From Sergeia podlipaevii (lineage: Eukaryota; Euglenozoa; Kinetoplastea; Trypanosomatida; Trypanosomatidae), in contig JASANZ010002116.1 of the NCBI GenBank assembly GCA_030849805.1, positions 1 through 47,856 of the forward strand: a DNA stretch of 47,856 bases, written 5' to 3'. Below the pieces are notes generated by a model that saw nothing but the letters and a program-made list of their open reading frames with translations, searched no databases and was not told the DNA's origin. Below, in pieces: positions 27,759 through 35,947 of the stretch. Each line of letters begins with the position of its first letter. Position 1 is the stretch's first letter. The position numbers were made by a program, and so were the translations under genes.

Positions 27759-28163
27759 TCATATATCCTCACCATCATCCCCATTGGACGCAAAGGACGT
27801 TAACATCAATGATACAGCAGTGAGCAACACAAAGAGGCCGCAGAGCAGCGTGCACCACATCGACCCTAAGCTCACAATGCCGGCGCGATACAAGATAATG
27901 GCAAGTGCAGGGCCTGCGCTGCCGAGAAATCCCGAGAAGAAAATACCAGCCGCCTTTCTAATATCGCCGTGTTCTGAGAGCCAGTCGTCGTCGTCATGCA
28001 CGCCGGTGAGGTACAGAATGCTGGGTGAGGCACAAAACATCAGCGCACACAAGAGAGGCCAGGTGCTCTTCTTTTGTCCATTCACGCATGCACCTCCAAT
28101 AGAAATAAGCGCGAGGACGCTGAAGACAGCCGCCACGAGCAGAGGGCGAAGTCCTGTGGTCAT
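27759..28163 (-). CDS. VPS55: Vps55/LEPROT-family membrane protein
   Basis: 134 residues, matching the roughly 131-140 of Vps55/LEPROT. Four hydrophobic segments are seen at about 5-24, 32-50, 69-91 and 97-120. Family features include a short first loop, the P-S-I block after TM2 (LLCALMFCASPSILYL), an acidic loop (HDDDDWLSEHGDIRKAAGIFF) before TM3, and SAGPALAIILYRAGIV, which parallels SAFGLPIVLARAG of LEPROT proteins. The family acts in late-endosome-to-vacuole/lysosome trafficking in yeast (with Vps68) and in receptor sorting in animals. The true ATG is at 28161-28163; the two codons upstream in frame have no ATG. The leader runs from an AG at 28348-28349 and contains no other ATG. Confidence 0.7.
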   Translation of the reverse strand: MTTGLRPLLVAAVFSVLALISIGGACVNGQKKSTWPLLCALMFCASPSILYLTGVHDDDDWLSEHGDIRKAAGIFFSGFLGSAGPALAIILYRAGIVSLGSMWCTLLCGLFVLLTAVSLMLTSFASNGDDGEDI

Positions 28164-28611
28164 TATCAAATATATATATATATATTCACGTATGTTTGTA
28201 TATGAATGATGTAGCCAACCTTTCGCAGAGGCTCTCTTTTCTTTTTCCCCAAAACCTATGGCGATAATACTGATATAAACAGAAGTAACAGTGGCAAAGC
28301 AGAAGCACCAGCCCTACTACACAAAGTGTGTGTGCGTGCTTCCTCTTCTAACATAGAAAATAGAAAAGTAAAAGAAAGGAGAGGAACAGGGGGAATTTAG
28401 TTGAAAAGATGCAATGCCTATGCGAAGTCTATGCCAAGTCACAGAGAGACTCCGCACGGGAAGGAGACCACTATATACATGTAGAATTTCATAGCAAATA
28501 GAATTTTTTTGAATTCTCTTTCTTTCTCTCATTTTTTTTTTCTTGTGGGATATGTATCAGAAGAAGGTGACCGATGCAGTCATGCCAATAGTGGGACTAC
28601 ATGCTTTTTTG
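28164..28611. other. Spacer between PAC3-like gene and Vps55-like gene
   Basis: The minus strand has a pyrimidine-rich tract (about 28353-28400) ending in ATGTTAG, with the AG at 28348-28349, the likely Vps55 acceptor. A TA repeat (about 28170-28185) lies in its leader. The rest is presumed 3' UTR of the PAC3-like gene. No gene is seen. Confidence 0.5.
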
Positions 28612-29211
28612 TTACGAAAGTTTCTCCCCAGACATGGTCTCAGTTGACAGGTTCATCACATGCTGCTTGACTTGCGACAGAAATATCTTCTTCTCTGCGG
28701 CGGACGCCAGACGATGACCTACCTTGGCAACACTTAGACACATCACTATGGGCCGCATCTCACCGTACTGTCGAATGCCAAATGCAACGGTGCTTGCGAG
28801 CAGGTTCGTTAGCGGGTTGTCGCGCATCCCAAGCAGCACGGTGCACTCCAGAGACGGCGTTTCTCCTTCATACATGAACGCGTTGGGGGCAGCCGTCATG
28901 GGGTCGAAGCGAACCACCACTCCTGGCGCGCACGTGGCATCCTCCGTGACGAGCACCCACACGCAATCGGTGAAGCACTGCACAGATACATGAATGGGCA
29001 TCTCATCAGGAAGGTATGGTGCTGCAGCAGCGCTAGAGGAAGATGATGAGACAACAACTGGGGAGAGTGCTTGAATGAAAGTCACCTGGCGCATTGTAGA
29101 GGGCACATCTGTGGGTGACTCACGCTTAACTTCAACAGCGTCTACCGAGCCGTCGCGGAAGTCTCCAATAAAGGCGTTGGTATCGCCGTCAGCGAGGGTC
29201 ACATACTCCAT
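28612..29211 (-). CDS. PAC3-like proteasome assembly chaperone
   Basis: 199 residues. From about residue 71 the pattern follows PSMG3/PAC3 (yeast Poc3/Dmp3/Irc25-Poc4 fold): a strand CVWVLVTEDATCAPGVVVRF, the block CTVLLGMRDNPLTNLLASTV corresponding to VLLGxDEPLxHVxAxxL, then GEMRPIVMCLSVAKV, and a C-terminal helix. PAC3 pairs with PAC4 and helps build the 20S alpha ring in the cytosol (family knowledge). The N-terminal 60 residues carry a Ser/Ala run and look less ordered; human PSMG3 is only about 122 residues, so this protein is longer at its N terminus. The assignment is from pattern recall and needs a profile search. No signal or membrane segment is seen. The ATG at 29211 is preceded by a pyrimidine-rich region and a candidate AG at 29331-29332. 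Confidence 0.5.
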   Translation of the reverse strand: MEYVTLADGDTNAFIGDFRDGSVDAVEVKRESPTDVPSTMRQVTFIQALSPVVVSSSSSSAAAAPYLPDEMPIHVSVQCFTDCVWVLVTEDATCAPGVVVRFDPMTAAPNAFMYEGETPSLECTVLLGMRDNPLTNLLASTVAFGIRQYGEMRPIVMCLSVAKVGHRLASAAEKKIFLSQVKQHVMNLSTETMSGEKLS

Positions 29212-29760
29212 ATCAATGAATTAATATGAAGTATAAATAAACAAATAAAAATGCACGCGAGAGAAAAAGAAAACTGCGACAGTACTACCGTTTAGTCACC
29301 CTCTGTCTGTCTCTGTTCAGCTACTACAATCTGTGTGTTTATGCCATAAAAGAAAAAGAAAAAAAATAGGAAAAGAAAAACAAAGACAAAACAAAAGTGG
29401 TGAGTAGTAGTAGTCTGCATTGACACAATGTGGCATTGCAGCACGCAAGCTCTCGCATATTTTATATGACCTAGGGAATTGCGTATGTATATATTTCTGC
29501 TTCTACTGGTAAGATAGAAAGGAAGCACCACAGGGGAACATTTGCAGCGATGCTGTTCATGCCAGCAAAAGAAAAAAAGAACAAAAACAAAAACAAAAAG
29601 AGCAAATAGTTTTCTTTTTTTTTAAAAAAAGAAACATAAACAAGGAAGGCACCCTTCCAGATTCCTTCTCTCCTTCTTTTCTCATCATCAACTAGAGAAA
29701 GCAAAGCCAAAGAAAGAAAAAGAAGAGATAGAAAAAGAGAGAGATAGAGGGCTTTCTCTG
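29212..29760. other. Spacer between PPCS gene and PAC3-like gene
   Basis: On the minus strand two long pyrimidine-rich tracts are seen (about 29350-29400 and 29565-29620, plus 29690-29745 near the PPCS stop). The AG at 29331-29332 is the likely PAC3 acceptor. No gene is seen. Confidence 0.5.
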
Positions 29761-30744
29761 CTAGCGCGCCAGCACGAGAGGAATAAAGAAATCACAAAGC
29801 GCCGCCTCGATGGTGCTGTGCTCATCTTTCATAACAAGGCGCGGCTCTTCACCTTCGTCCTCGCCACGCACGTACAGCCACACCTTCTGCTTATATGTCT
29901 GTAGCATGTTCGCTACCACCGCATCACATGCATAGTGCTCCATGTTATATTTGGCCTTGTCGTGCATCGCCGCCTCTGAAGTCTCCAACTTAAAAGTAAT
30001 GATGTACGGCTGCGGCATCCCCGCTGCCTCAGGACGGTGCAGCCACGTGGACTGCAGCAGCCTCAGCACCTTGGGCACATTCTCTAATTTTAGCGTGAGG
30101 CCATCCCCGCCGCTGATCTTCTCCACCGACATCGCTGCAAGAGGCACATAGTAGTCAGACACAGCGGCTGCGGAAAAAAAGACGAGCGGTAGTTTGTTTG
30201 CCTGCAGCTGAGGGTCACAGAGCTGGCGGGAAATGTGACGTAGAAGGTAGAGATATTCAATTACGGTGTCGAAGGACACCTCGACTACAAGAGAGCAGCT
30301 CACCTCGTAGAGATCCCGCATTCGCTGCATCTCCGCGCGCAAGCTGCTAGCGGCGGCGCTTTCTCCAGCTCTGTTGGCATGTGCTGTCTCTGGCGCCATT
30401 GCAGAGAACAGCTCGCTGGTCGACATGCCATCAAATACGCGGCGGAAGGGGCGGATGGCGGAGTGATGGCGCATCACGACGCACGCCCAGCCGCGTTGCA
30501 CAAGACTCTCCACAAGATTTGCGCCGCGACCTCCACTGCTGAAGTTGGTGATAAAGCGGACTGCATTAACCTCCAGTGGGACCGAGGTACCCCCTGTAGT
30601 GATGAAGCAGACGCCTGGACATGCGGGACAGTGGGTGCGGAGGTCGCGCAGGAAGGGGGTAACACAGGCAGCGGCGGCGTCCAGACGCGCACGCTCCGCT
30701 TCAATTAGGTTTTCCTTAAAAAACGTCGATAATTGTTCATTCAT
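29761..30744 (-). CDS. PPCS: Phosphopantothenate--cysteine ligase (PPCS)
   Basis: 327 residues, eukaryotic-type PPCS (human about 311). It joins cysteine to 4'-phosphopantothenate in coenzyme A synthesis, in the cytosol. Clear family blocks are FITTGGTSVPLEVNAVRFI (48-65) with the nucleotide-binding TxGGTxVPLE, NFSSGGRGANL (67-77), FFSAAAVSDYYVP (189-201), FKLET (251-255) and a C-terminal DAVVANML (274-281). Two starts are possible: ATG 30762 (six residues longer) or ATG 30744. A long pyrimidine tract (about 30763-30820 on the minus strand) has its first AG at 30747-30748, between the two ATGs, so I chose 30744; this would leave a leader of only two bases beyond the spliced leader. The upstream frame codes a Cys/Phe/Leu-rich translation of the pyrimidine tract and is not protein. 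Confidence 0.88.
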   Translation of the reverse strand: MNEQLSTFFKENLIEAERARLDAAAACVTPFLRDLRTHCPACPGVCFITTGGTSVPLEVNAVRFITNFSSGGRGANLVESLVQRGWACVVMRHHSAIRPFRRVFDGMSTSELFSAMAPETAHANRAGESAAASSLRAEMQRMRDLYEVSCSLVVEVSFDTVIEYLYLLRHISRQLCDPQLQANKLPLVFFSAAAVSDYYVPLAAMSVEKISGGDGLTLKLENVPKVLRLLQSTWLHRPEAAGMPQPYIITFKLETSEAAMHDKAKYNMEHYACDAVVANMLQTYKQKVWLYVRGEDEGEEPRLVMKDEHSTIEAALCDFFIPLVLAR

Positions 30745-31231
30745 GGCTATGGGGTTCAACATTAAGAGGAGGTAAAAACAACAACAACAACAACAACAAC
30801 GACGAGAAAAGCAAATGTGCCCTCTCACTGTTGCCTTTGACAAGGGCTTTGACTTGATATCTACGGATTGAAAGAAGGGGGGGGGGACATTTATACACAT
30901 AAAAGAAAATAAATAAAAGCTAGTCGTGAGAGGAGATGAATAATAATAATAAAGAAACATAAAAGGGGAGAGAAAGGGTATTATATTCTTGTCCTCCTCA
31001 GCAGATTTTTTTTGCTTTGATTTGTTTTGGAAAGCGATTCTCACTCGTTCAACGTCAACACATTTATATATTGTCTCTTCGGCACACATACTGGCTGCTT
31101 GCTGTATATGCCGGTATCTTCACAATAAGGTGGAGGCTAACATGAGTGTAAGCGGGAAGAAAGGGCTGATCCATTACTGTTTACTCTACCCTGCCTCCCC
31201 ATGTGCGTGGTGCGCCTACCATGTAGGTCGC
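30745..31231. other. Spacer between 310-residue hypothetical gene and PPCS
   Basis: Apart from the PPCS splice region it holds a G run (about 30879-30887), AT-rich sequence and the presumed 3' UTR of the next gene. No further gene is seen; the apparent open frame upstream of PPCS is a shadow of the pyrimidine tract. Confidence 0.5.
30747..30820 (-). promoter_or_regulatory. Polypyrimidine tract and acceptor very close to PPCS start
   Basis: The minus strand carries a T/C/G-rich tract with repeated TTG (GTTGTTGTTG) and TTTTTACCTCCTCTTAATG; the first AG after it is at 30747-30748, two bases before ATG 30744. An ATG at 30762 lies inside the tract, upstream of this AG. Confidence 0.5.
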
Positions 31232-32164
31232 CTAGTCCAACAAGTCGCTGAGCTCGCATTGAAGCTCCTCGCAAAGATCCTCTGCTGCTTTCTGCAGAGC
31301 TGCCTTGCGGGTCAGCAGCGGTGCCACCTTGGCGGACCAGGACGCACACCTGGCACCGACTGCGCAGGGATCATACCGCGCCACCTCCTCATCACACATC
31401 AATGACTCCAGTCGAACATCATCGTCATGGCTGCTACCATCGCCATCTTCATTCAGTGCAGTGTGCCTACCCTCATGCAGTTCCTCTGGATTATCCGCGC
31501 AGCCAAGGCCATCGTACCCCTTGCAGGTTACAAAGTAAAGAAGACCCACCTCAGCAATGCGAGGTACCGCCTTGGGCAACGCACAGCGCTCCACGTCGTG
31601 CACACTCAGTGTGGGTCTGGGCTTTGAAGTGCGACTATTATTGACGCTAAGAGCAGCATCACAAGCACTGCCATCTTCAAGAGACTTCTCCTTCTCGTCC
31701 CCTGATGCATTAGCAACAACGCTAGACGATTCCTTCTGCTCAAGCACCTCGCGCCTGCACACATTCGGTGCGCAGTGAGATGCCAGCACACTTGCCAACT
31801 CCACTGCCGCTTGGTAGTGCTCACGTTCAACGTTTTGGATTTTCTCAATCCACTGACAAAGAAAGCGTCGCTCCACGGCGTGCTTCACCCCACATTGATG
31901 GGTGCTGGGCTCACTAGGCGAGACAGTGCCACTCGCATCGCATTTGAGAGAGAGCTGAACCCGGTCTTGCAGCTCGCGCAGCTGCCGGCTTATCTCCTGA
32001 AACTCTTTAATCACTACCTGCTGAATGTGGCTAGCAAGATCGCCTTCCTTAAGTTCACCTGTGAGGACGCTGAGGAACTGTTGGTCCCACCGGTGGTACA
32101 CCTCGCAACGCTTGCACTGGTAGCCAAGAGCAGCGACAAGGTCATGTCTGATGGACGAGCTCAT
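31232..32164 (-). CDS. Hypothetical protein, faint resemblance to REX1-B family
   Basis: 310 residues. The N-terminal 150 residues are helical: a first helix around 6-45, IQQVVIKEFQEISRQLRELQ at 47-66 and, after a Ser/Thr loop, ERRFLCQWIEKIQNVEREHYQAAVEL at about 96-121. The order of helices and the pattern FxxISxxLxxLxxRL...IxxIQxxExxxxxxxVEL faintly recall the REX1-B family (required for excision 1-B), but I would not assign it. The middle is Ser/Asp/Glu-rich and probably disordered; the C terminus (about 265-310) is again helical with several Cys. No signal, membrane span or catalytic motif is seen. The ATG at 32164 is the first after a pyrimidine tract and AG at 32239-32240; the frame extends upstream without an ATG. 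Confidence 0.6.
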   Translation of the reverse strand: MSSSIRHDLVAALGYQCKRCEVYHRWDQQFLSVLTGELKEGDLASHIQQVVIKEFQEISRQLRELQDRVQLSLKCDASGTVSPSEPSTHQCGVKHAVERRFLCQWIEKIQNVEREHYQAAVELASVLASHCAPNVCRREVLEQKESSSVVANASGDEKEKSLEDGSACDAALSVNNSRTSKPRPTLSVHDVERCALPKAVPRIAEVGLLYFVTCKGYDGLGCADNPEELHEGRHTALNEDGDGSSHDDDVRLESLMCDEEVARYDPCAVGARCASWSAKVAPLLTRKAALQKAAEDLCEELQCELSDLLD

Positions 32165-32754
32165 CGTGCAGCAGCTATATTGTTCCCCTGATAATGATTT
32201 TATACGTAGACACACGTTGGTCTCCTTGCTGTTGGTTTCTCGATTGGCCGTATTATTAGAAATAAATTTTTTTTAAAAAATAAATGAAGAGAAAAGAAAG
32301 TATACAAACATGGCTGCAAGAAGAAGACGTACAACAGACAAAGTGTGTATAAGGCATATTACTATAAAAAAACCCCAATTGGAGATCCCTTTCGTTTTAC
32401 ATGTGTTGATGTTTCAACGCATATAGATAGGCATCTCGATAAGCGCCTTCTTCTTGTGAACAATTGTTGTCATTTAATTGAAAACAAAAAAAAATGTGCA
32501 TCAACATCAAGCGGTGATTTCCCTGTCCTTCGTCCCGTTTTCTTTCTTTCTTTCTTTTCAAAAGAAAACAAACAAAAAAAAAACAAATATATTTTACATC
32601 TATTCATGCATATCAAGAGCTATATAGCAACCCCCCCCTCCCTCCTTCCAAAGAAGAGAAACAAGCAGTACACGCCAAAGGACACATACACACACACAAA
32701 AAAAGAAAAAAGAAGCACGCTCCAAAGACTGCCTGCTCACATTGACATGCACTC
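32165..32754. other. Spacer between TTC29-like gene and 310-residue gene
   Basis: It contains a 74-nt leader without ATG, the acceptor at 32239-32240 and a pyrimidine tract (about 32275-32305 on the minus strand). The remainder is AT-rich with poly-A runs, presumed 3' UTR of the TTC29-like gene. No gene is seen. Confidence 0.5.
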
Positions 32755-34230
32755 TCACAGCGTGCCAGCACTCATCCACGCCAGCTGCGCGCGAATATCG
32801 TTGCAGATAATAGGCAAGTAGCCGCGGTCATTGCCGGCGTGCGTAAAGTAGAATTCGCCAGTCGCAAACCCCATGGCGATACGAGCGCTGTCAATCAAGT
32901 CCTGGTGGCCAGACGCACAGGCGGCCTCGAAGGCACGCCTGAAGCACCCCATAGCCGCCTCCTCGTCCTCCTGCGCGCGGCTCACCTCGCCCAGCTGCAT
33001 CATCGCCTGGCAGATCTTTGTGGCGTCGCCGAGCTGATTTGCAAGTTCCAGAGCCTCCTCAAGAGTCTTTGCTGCCTGTATGCTCATACCTAGCCGCTCC
33101 TGGAGGCCAGCTACGCTGAGCACCGCTGCGCACTCTGCTTCCTGCTGTCCCTCCCGTCTGGCAACCTGCAGGTATGACTGCTGATACACGAGAGCTTTGC
33201 TCAAATTGCCTGTTTGCTCGTTCACATTGCCGAGTGCACTGTATGCCTTGCCCTCCTCAACACTGCACTTGCTACGTTGCGCTGCCTTGGCAGACAGCTC
33301 ATAGTAGTGCTTGGCAAGATGGGGGTCTCTGAAGCGCACCTCGTCACCAAGTTTTTGATATGCTCGAGCAAGGTTCACACAGGCTCTTTGCGCCGCTTCC
33401 TCGTTTCCCACGGCAGCGGCAAGACGTTGCATGGACTCGTACATGCGGGCCGCCTCCATATACTTGCCTGTGCGCTCATAAAAGTTTGCGAAGGCACCGC
33501 GCACGGTCTGCTCAAGCTTCCGGTCTAGTGACTCCAAGGCATACCCAAGTGCGGACTCGTAGTGTCTCGTTGCCTCTACCATGTCCCTTTCCGATTCAAA
33601 GTAGTCGGCCAGGTCTCTGCAGCGCTTGAAGACTGCGTGAAACTCACTCTGCCGCCGCAGCACCTCCACCAATGAGAGCTGCTCCTGCACCCAGCGCAGC
33701 TTGACATCGGGGATGGTGAAGTACGTTTGGGAAAGGGCATCTACACAAACGGGGTCACGGTGAGAAAGCTCAAAGAGACGCATGTACGTCTGCACACAAC
33801 CTTCTGCGAGCGCCTGCACGCATAGGTGGAAGCGAGTCGAGTTCTTCTCAGCATGCGCCACAATAGCCTCCGCGCTGCCGCTGGTGTGCATGGCCTTGGC
33901 GACCGCCTTCTCCTTTGCCGTCATCCCCGCGAATATCGAGTCATCTTCCCCCTTAGTAATCTTCGGCTGCGTGCTGAAGCCAAAGGCGGAGATCTTGAGT
34001 GCTTCCCGCTGACGCTTGTCAATCAGAGATGGTCGCACAGGGGCTTTGGCGGGGGGTCTAGTGGCTGGTCGTGTGGAGGCACCCGCTGTTGTCGTGGTGG
34101 TGGTGGTGGCTGCTACTATCTGAGAAGTAGGCCTGCCGGTACCGCGGGCGCTTGAGGATGGTTTCGTGGGCTGTCTAGGGAAAGTAGCGGCCATAGGAGC
34201 CTTGCCACTAGATGTTTGATTCGCGCGCAT
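32755..34230 (-). CDS. TTC29: TTC29-like TPR protein, probably axonemal
   Basis: 491 residues. Residues 1-90 are disordered (Thr/Pro/Ala-rich). From about 120 the protein is a helical TPR array: ERDMVEATRHYESALGYAL, GKYMEAARMYESMQRLA, DPHLAKHYYELSAKAAQ, GNLSKALVYQQSYLQVA, GMSIQAAKTLEEALELA and DEEAAMGCFRRAFEAA, each about 35-40 residues apart. The segment FHAVFKRCRDLADYFESERD before the repeats resembles TTC29, a sperm-flagellum TPR protein; a TTC29 orthologue has been studied in Trypanosoma brucei flagella (established knowledge as I recall it). The assignment to TTC29 over another TPR protein is tentative. It would act in axonemal dynein assembly or transport. ATG 34230 is first after a pyrimidine tract with AG at 34371-34372; the 140-nt leader has a long TA repeat (34255-34286) and no ATG. 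Confidence 0.6.
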   Translation of the reverse strand: MRANQTSSGKAPMAATFPRQPTKPSSSARGTGRPTSQIVAATTTTTTTAGASTRPATRPPAKAPVRPSLIDKRQREALKISAFGFSTQPKITKGEDDSIFAGMTAKEKAVAKAMHTSGSAEAIVAHAEKNSTRFHLCVQALAEGCVQTYMRLFELSHRDPVCVDALSQTYFTIPDVKLRWVQEQLSLVEVLRRQSEFHAVFKRCRDLADYFESERDMVEATRHYESALGYALESLDRKLEQTVRGAFANFYERTGKYMEAARMYESMQRLAAAVGNEEAAQRACVNLARAYQKLGDEVRFRDPHLAKHYYELSAKAAQRSKCSVEEGKAYSALGNVNEQTGNLSKALVYQQSYLQVARREGQQEAECAAVLSVAGLQERLGMSIQAAKTLEEALELANQLGDATKICQAMMQLGEVSRAQEDEEAAMGCFRRAFEAACASGHQDLIDSARIAMGFATGEFYFTHAGNDRGYLPIICNDIRAQLAWMSAGTL

Positions 34231-34252
34231 GCGTCTAAATAGTACTACTACC

Positions 34253-34297
<45 letters not shown>

Positions 34298-34797
34298 CTT
34301 ATTAGCTTTCTTTTCAAAAAATGAATGAATGCACAAACACACACAGAGAGAGAGACGCACTCAAAAGGGCCTACCAGTAGAAAAAAAAATAAAATGAATA
34401 ACTTTTTTTTTGTTTAAAGTAAAGACGCTCATAAATGACAGTTGGAGAAAAAAAATGGATTTTTTTTTAAAAAATATGACAAACACAGGTGCAGACGTTA
34501 ACAATGATAATGTATGCGCATACCAAGGGGACAACAGCAACAACAACAAAAAGGAGAACTATACATATGCGCACATTACGTGTATTCCTTTCTTTTACCT
34601 TCACAAAACAAGGCAAAAGGAAAAAGAAAAGAAAGAGAAGATAGTTACTTCCTTACGTTATGTATACATGTTTTTTCTTCTTTCAAAAAAATAATTATAA
34701 TAATGTTCATCTTCACAACATATTAACCACCAACACCACCACCATCAACATCAATAACAACAACACAGAACACACAAACACTAAATACACACACACA
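34231..34797. other. Spacer between RRM gene and TTC29-like gene
   Basis: It holds the TTC29-like leader with a TA microsatellite of about 32 bases (34255-34286) followed by a TG run, the acceptor at 34371-34372 with a T-rich tract to about 34415, and the AT-rich presumed 3' UTR of the RRM gene with CAA/CCA repeats near 34728-34765. No gene is seen. Confidence 0.5.
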
Positions 34798-35442
34798 TCA
34801 AGATGACGAGGAAGAGCTTCTACTATGGATCTTACGCATCCGTTTCCGCAATGTCCGTAGTCGTTCCGCGCCATCCTCCGCCACCGTGTTAGCAAGCCCT
34901 AGGGTAGGCCCACATTTCACCGCAAATCCTTCGTCCCCATACCCAAATAGAGCCTTGCTCGTCGGGGCTGGGTCGGTGGGCAATGGTGGCAGCTGTCCTT
35001 CGCGGTCCCAACGTGCGTGGGCAGAGGTGAGTACATACAGCTGAGCCGACACTTTCGAACACGGCTCAAACGGAGTCGACTCTACACACTGCTTTACCTG
35101 TGAAAGGTCTACTGTTGAACGTGCATGCGCGGTGCTGCTGCTCGTCATCGCCTTAGGGCCACCACCACCGCCACTCGCAGTCGTAGGATACTCCACAAAG
35201 CAGATTCCTCGACTGGAGCCGTTAGCTAGACACGTGTAAAGACGCGTAGTAGTAGGCTCCGCATGTGGGTAGACACGCATCAGATAGTGATGTACGGCGG
35301 TCTCGCTGGCATGCCACGGGAAGCCAGAAAGAATGAGCACGTTGGGCGTGCTGTCGGCGGAGCACTGCTCAAAGTTAATAAGACGAATAGCAGGTAGTTT
35401 CTCGCCACCACCACCACCACCACTACCACTACTACTGTGCAT
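34798..35442 (-). CDS. Small RRM protein, possibly CFIm68-like
   Basis: 214 residues. A Gly-run N terminus is followed by one RRM at about 33-90: RNP2-like VLILSG (35-40), helix SETAVHHYLMRVYP, and RNP1-like RGICFVEY (78-85). The loop before RNP1 (LANGSSRG) and the FPWHASE opening resemble the RRM of CPSF6/CFIm68 proteins (TWWTTDE...NGQSKG), an mRNA 3'-end processing factor. RNP1 lacks one of the usual aromatic residues (Ile80 in its place), so RNA contact may be weak, again as in the CFIm68 group, where the RRM binds the small CFIm25 subunit. The C terminus ends in basic KRMRKIHSR and a Ser run. It is probably nuclear. The CFIm68 link is an inference. ATG 35442 follows AG at 35510-35511; the leader contains CAA and CAG repeats. 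Confidence 0.55.
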   Translation of the reverse strand: MHSSSGSGGGGGGEKLPAIRLINFEQCSADSTPNVLILSGFPWHASETAVHHYLMRVYPHAEPTTTRLYTCLANGSSRGICFVEYPTTASGGGGGPKAMTSSSTAHARSTVDLSQVKQCVESTPFEPCSKVSAQLYVLTSAHARWDREGQLPPLPTDPAPTSKALFGYGDEGFAVKCGPTLGLANTVAEDGAERLRTLRKRMRKIHSRSSSSSS

Positions 35443-35947
35443 CGTCCAACCTGCTGCTGCTGCTGGTTGTTGTTGTTGTTGTTGTTGCTATACCGCTGAT
35501 AAGTGAGTTCTATACAATGGTGCACAGCATGAGAAATGGAAAAAAAAGCGTTCCTCTTCGCGAGCTACGTTATTACATGCCGATAGAAGGAAAAAGAAAA
35601 AGAAAAAGAAACACATAGAGAGAACAAAGAAAAAAAAAAATACAAAAAAATTCCGCGCACGAGGCACAACTACAGACCTGTGTGTAAGCAAGCAGAAGAA
35701 AAACACAGAATGCAACGATCGTCACAAAAAAAAAAAAATAGACATGCTTATGACAAGCACAGTGGCAATAGGAGGAAATTTTTTATAATAATAATAATAA
35801 TAATAACCGTGAAATCTGTAAAGGAAGAAGAAGACGACAAAGCTCTCCTAAAGATGTGCTGAAATCTTCGCAAAAATAAATAAATGTGAAGAGGACCGGA
35901 AGGACTCAACAGACACACACACACACACACACACAAACAAACACATA
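35443..35947. other. Spacer between 584-residue gene and RRM gene
   Basis: The RRM gene leader (67 nt, from AG 35510-35511) carries (CAA)n(CAG)n repeats on the minus strand at about 35449-35489. Further right are pyrimidine tracts on the minus strand (35525-35540, 35585-35645), an AAT repeat (35787-35806) and an AC microsatellite (35913-35934) near the stop of the next gene. No gene is seen. Confidence 0.5.

Noticed and set aside
30763..31089. Extension of PPCS with a Cys run
   Set aside because: It has no ATG at the 5' end and the Cys run is (TGT)n from the pyrimidine tract; PPCS homology starts after 30744.
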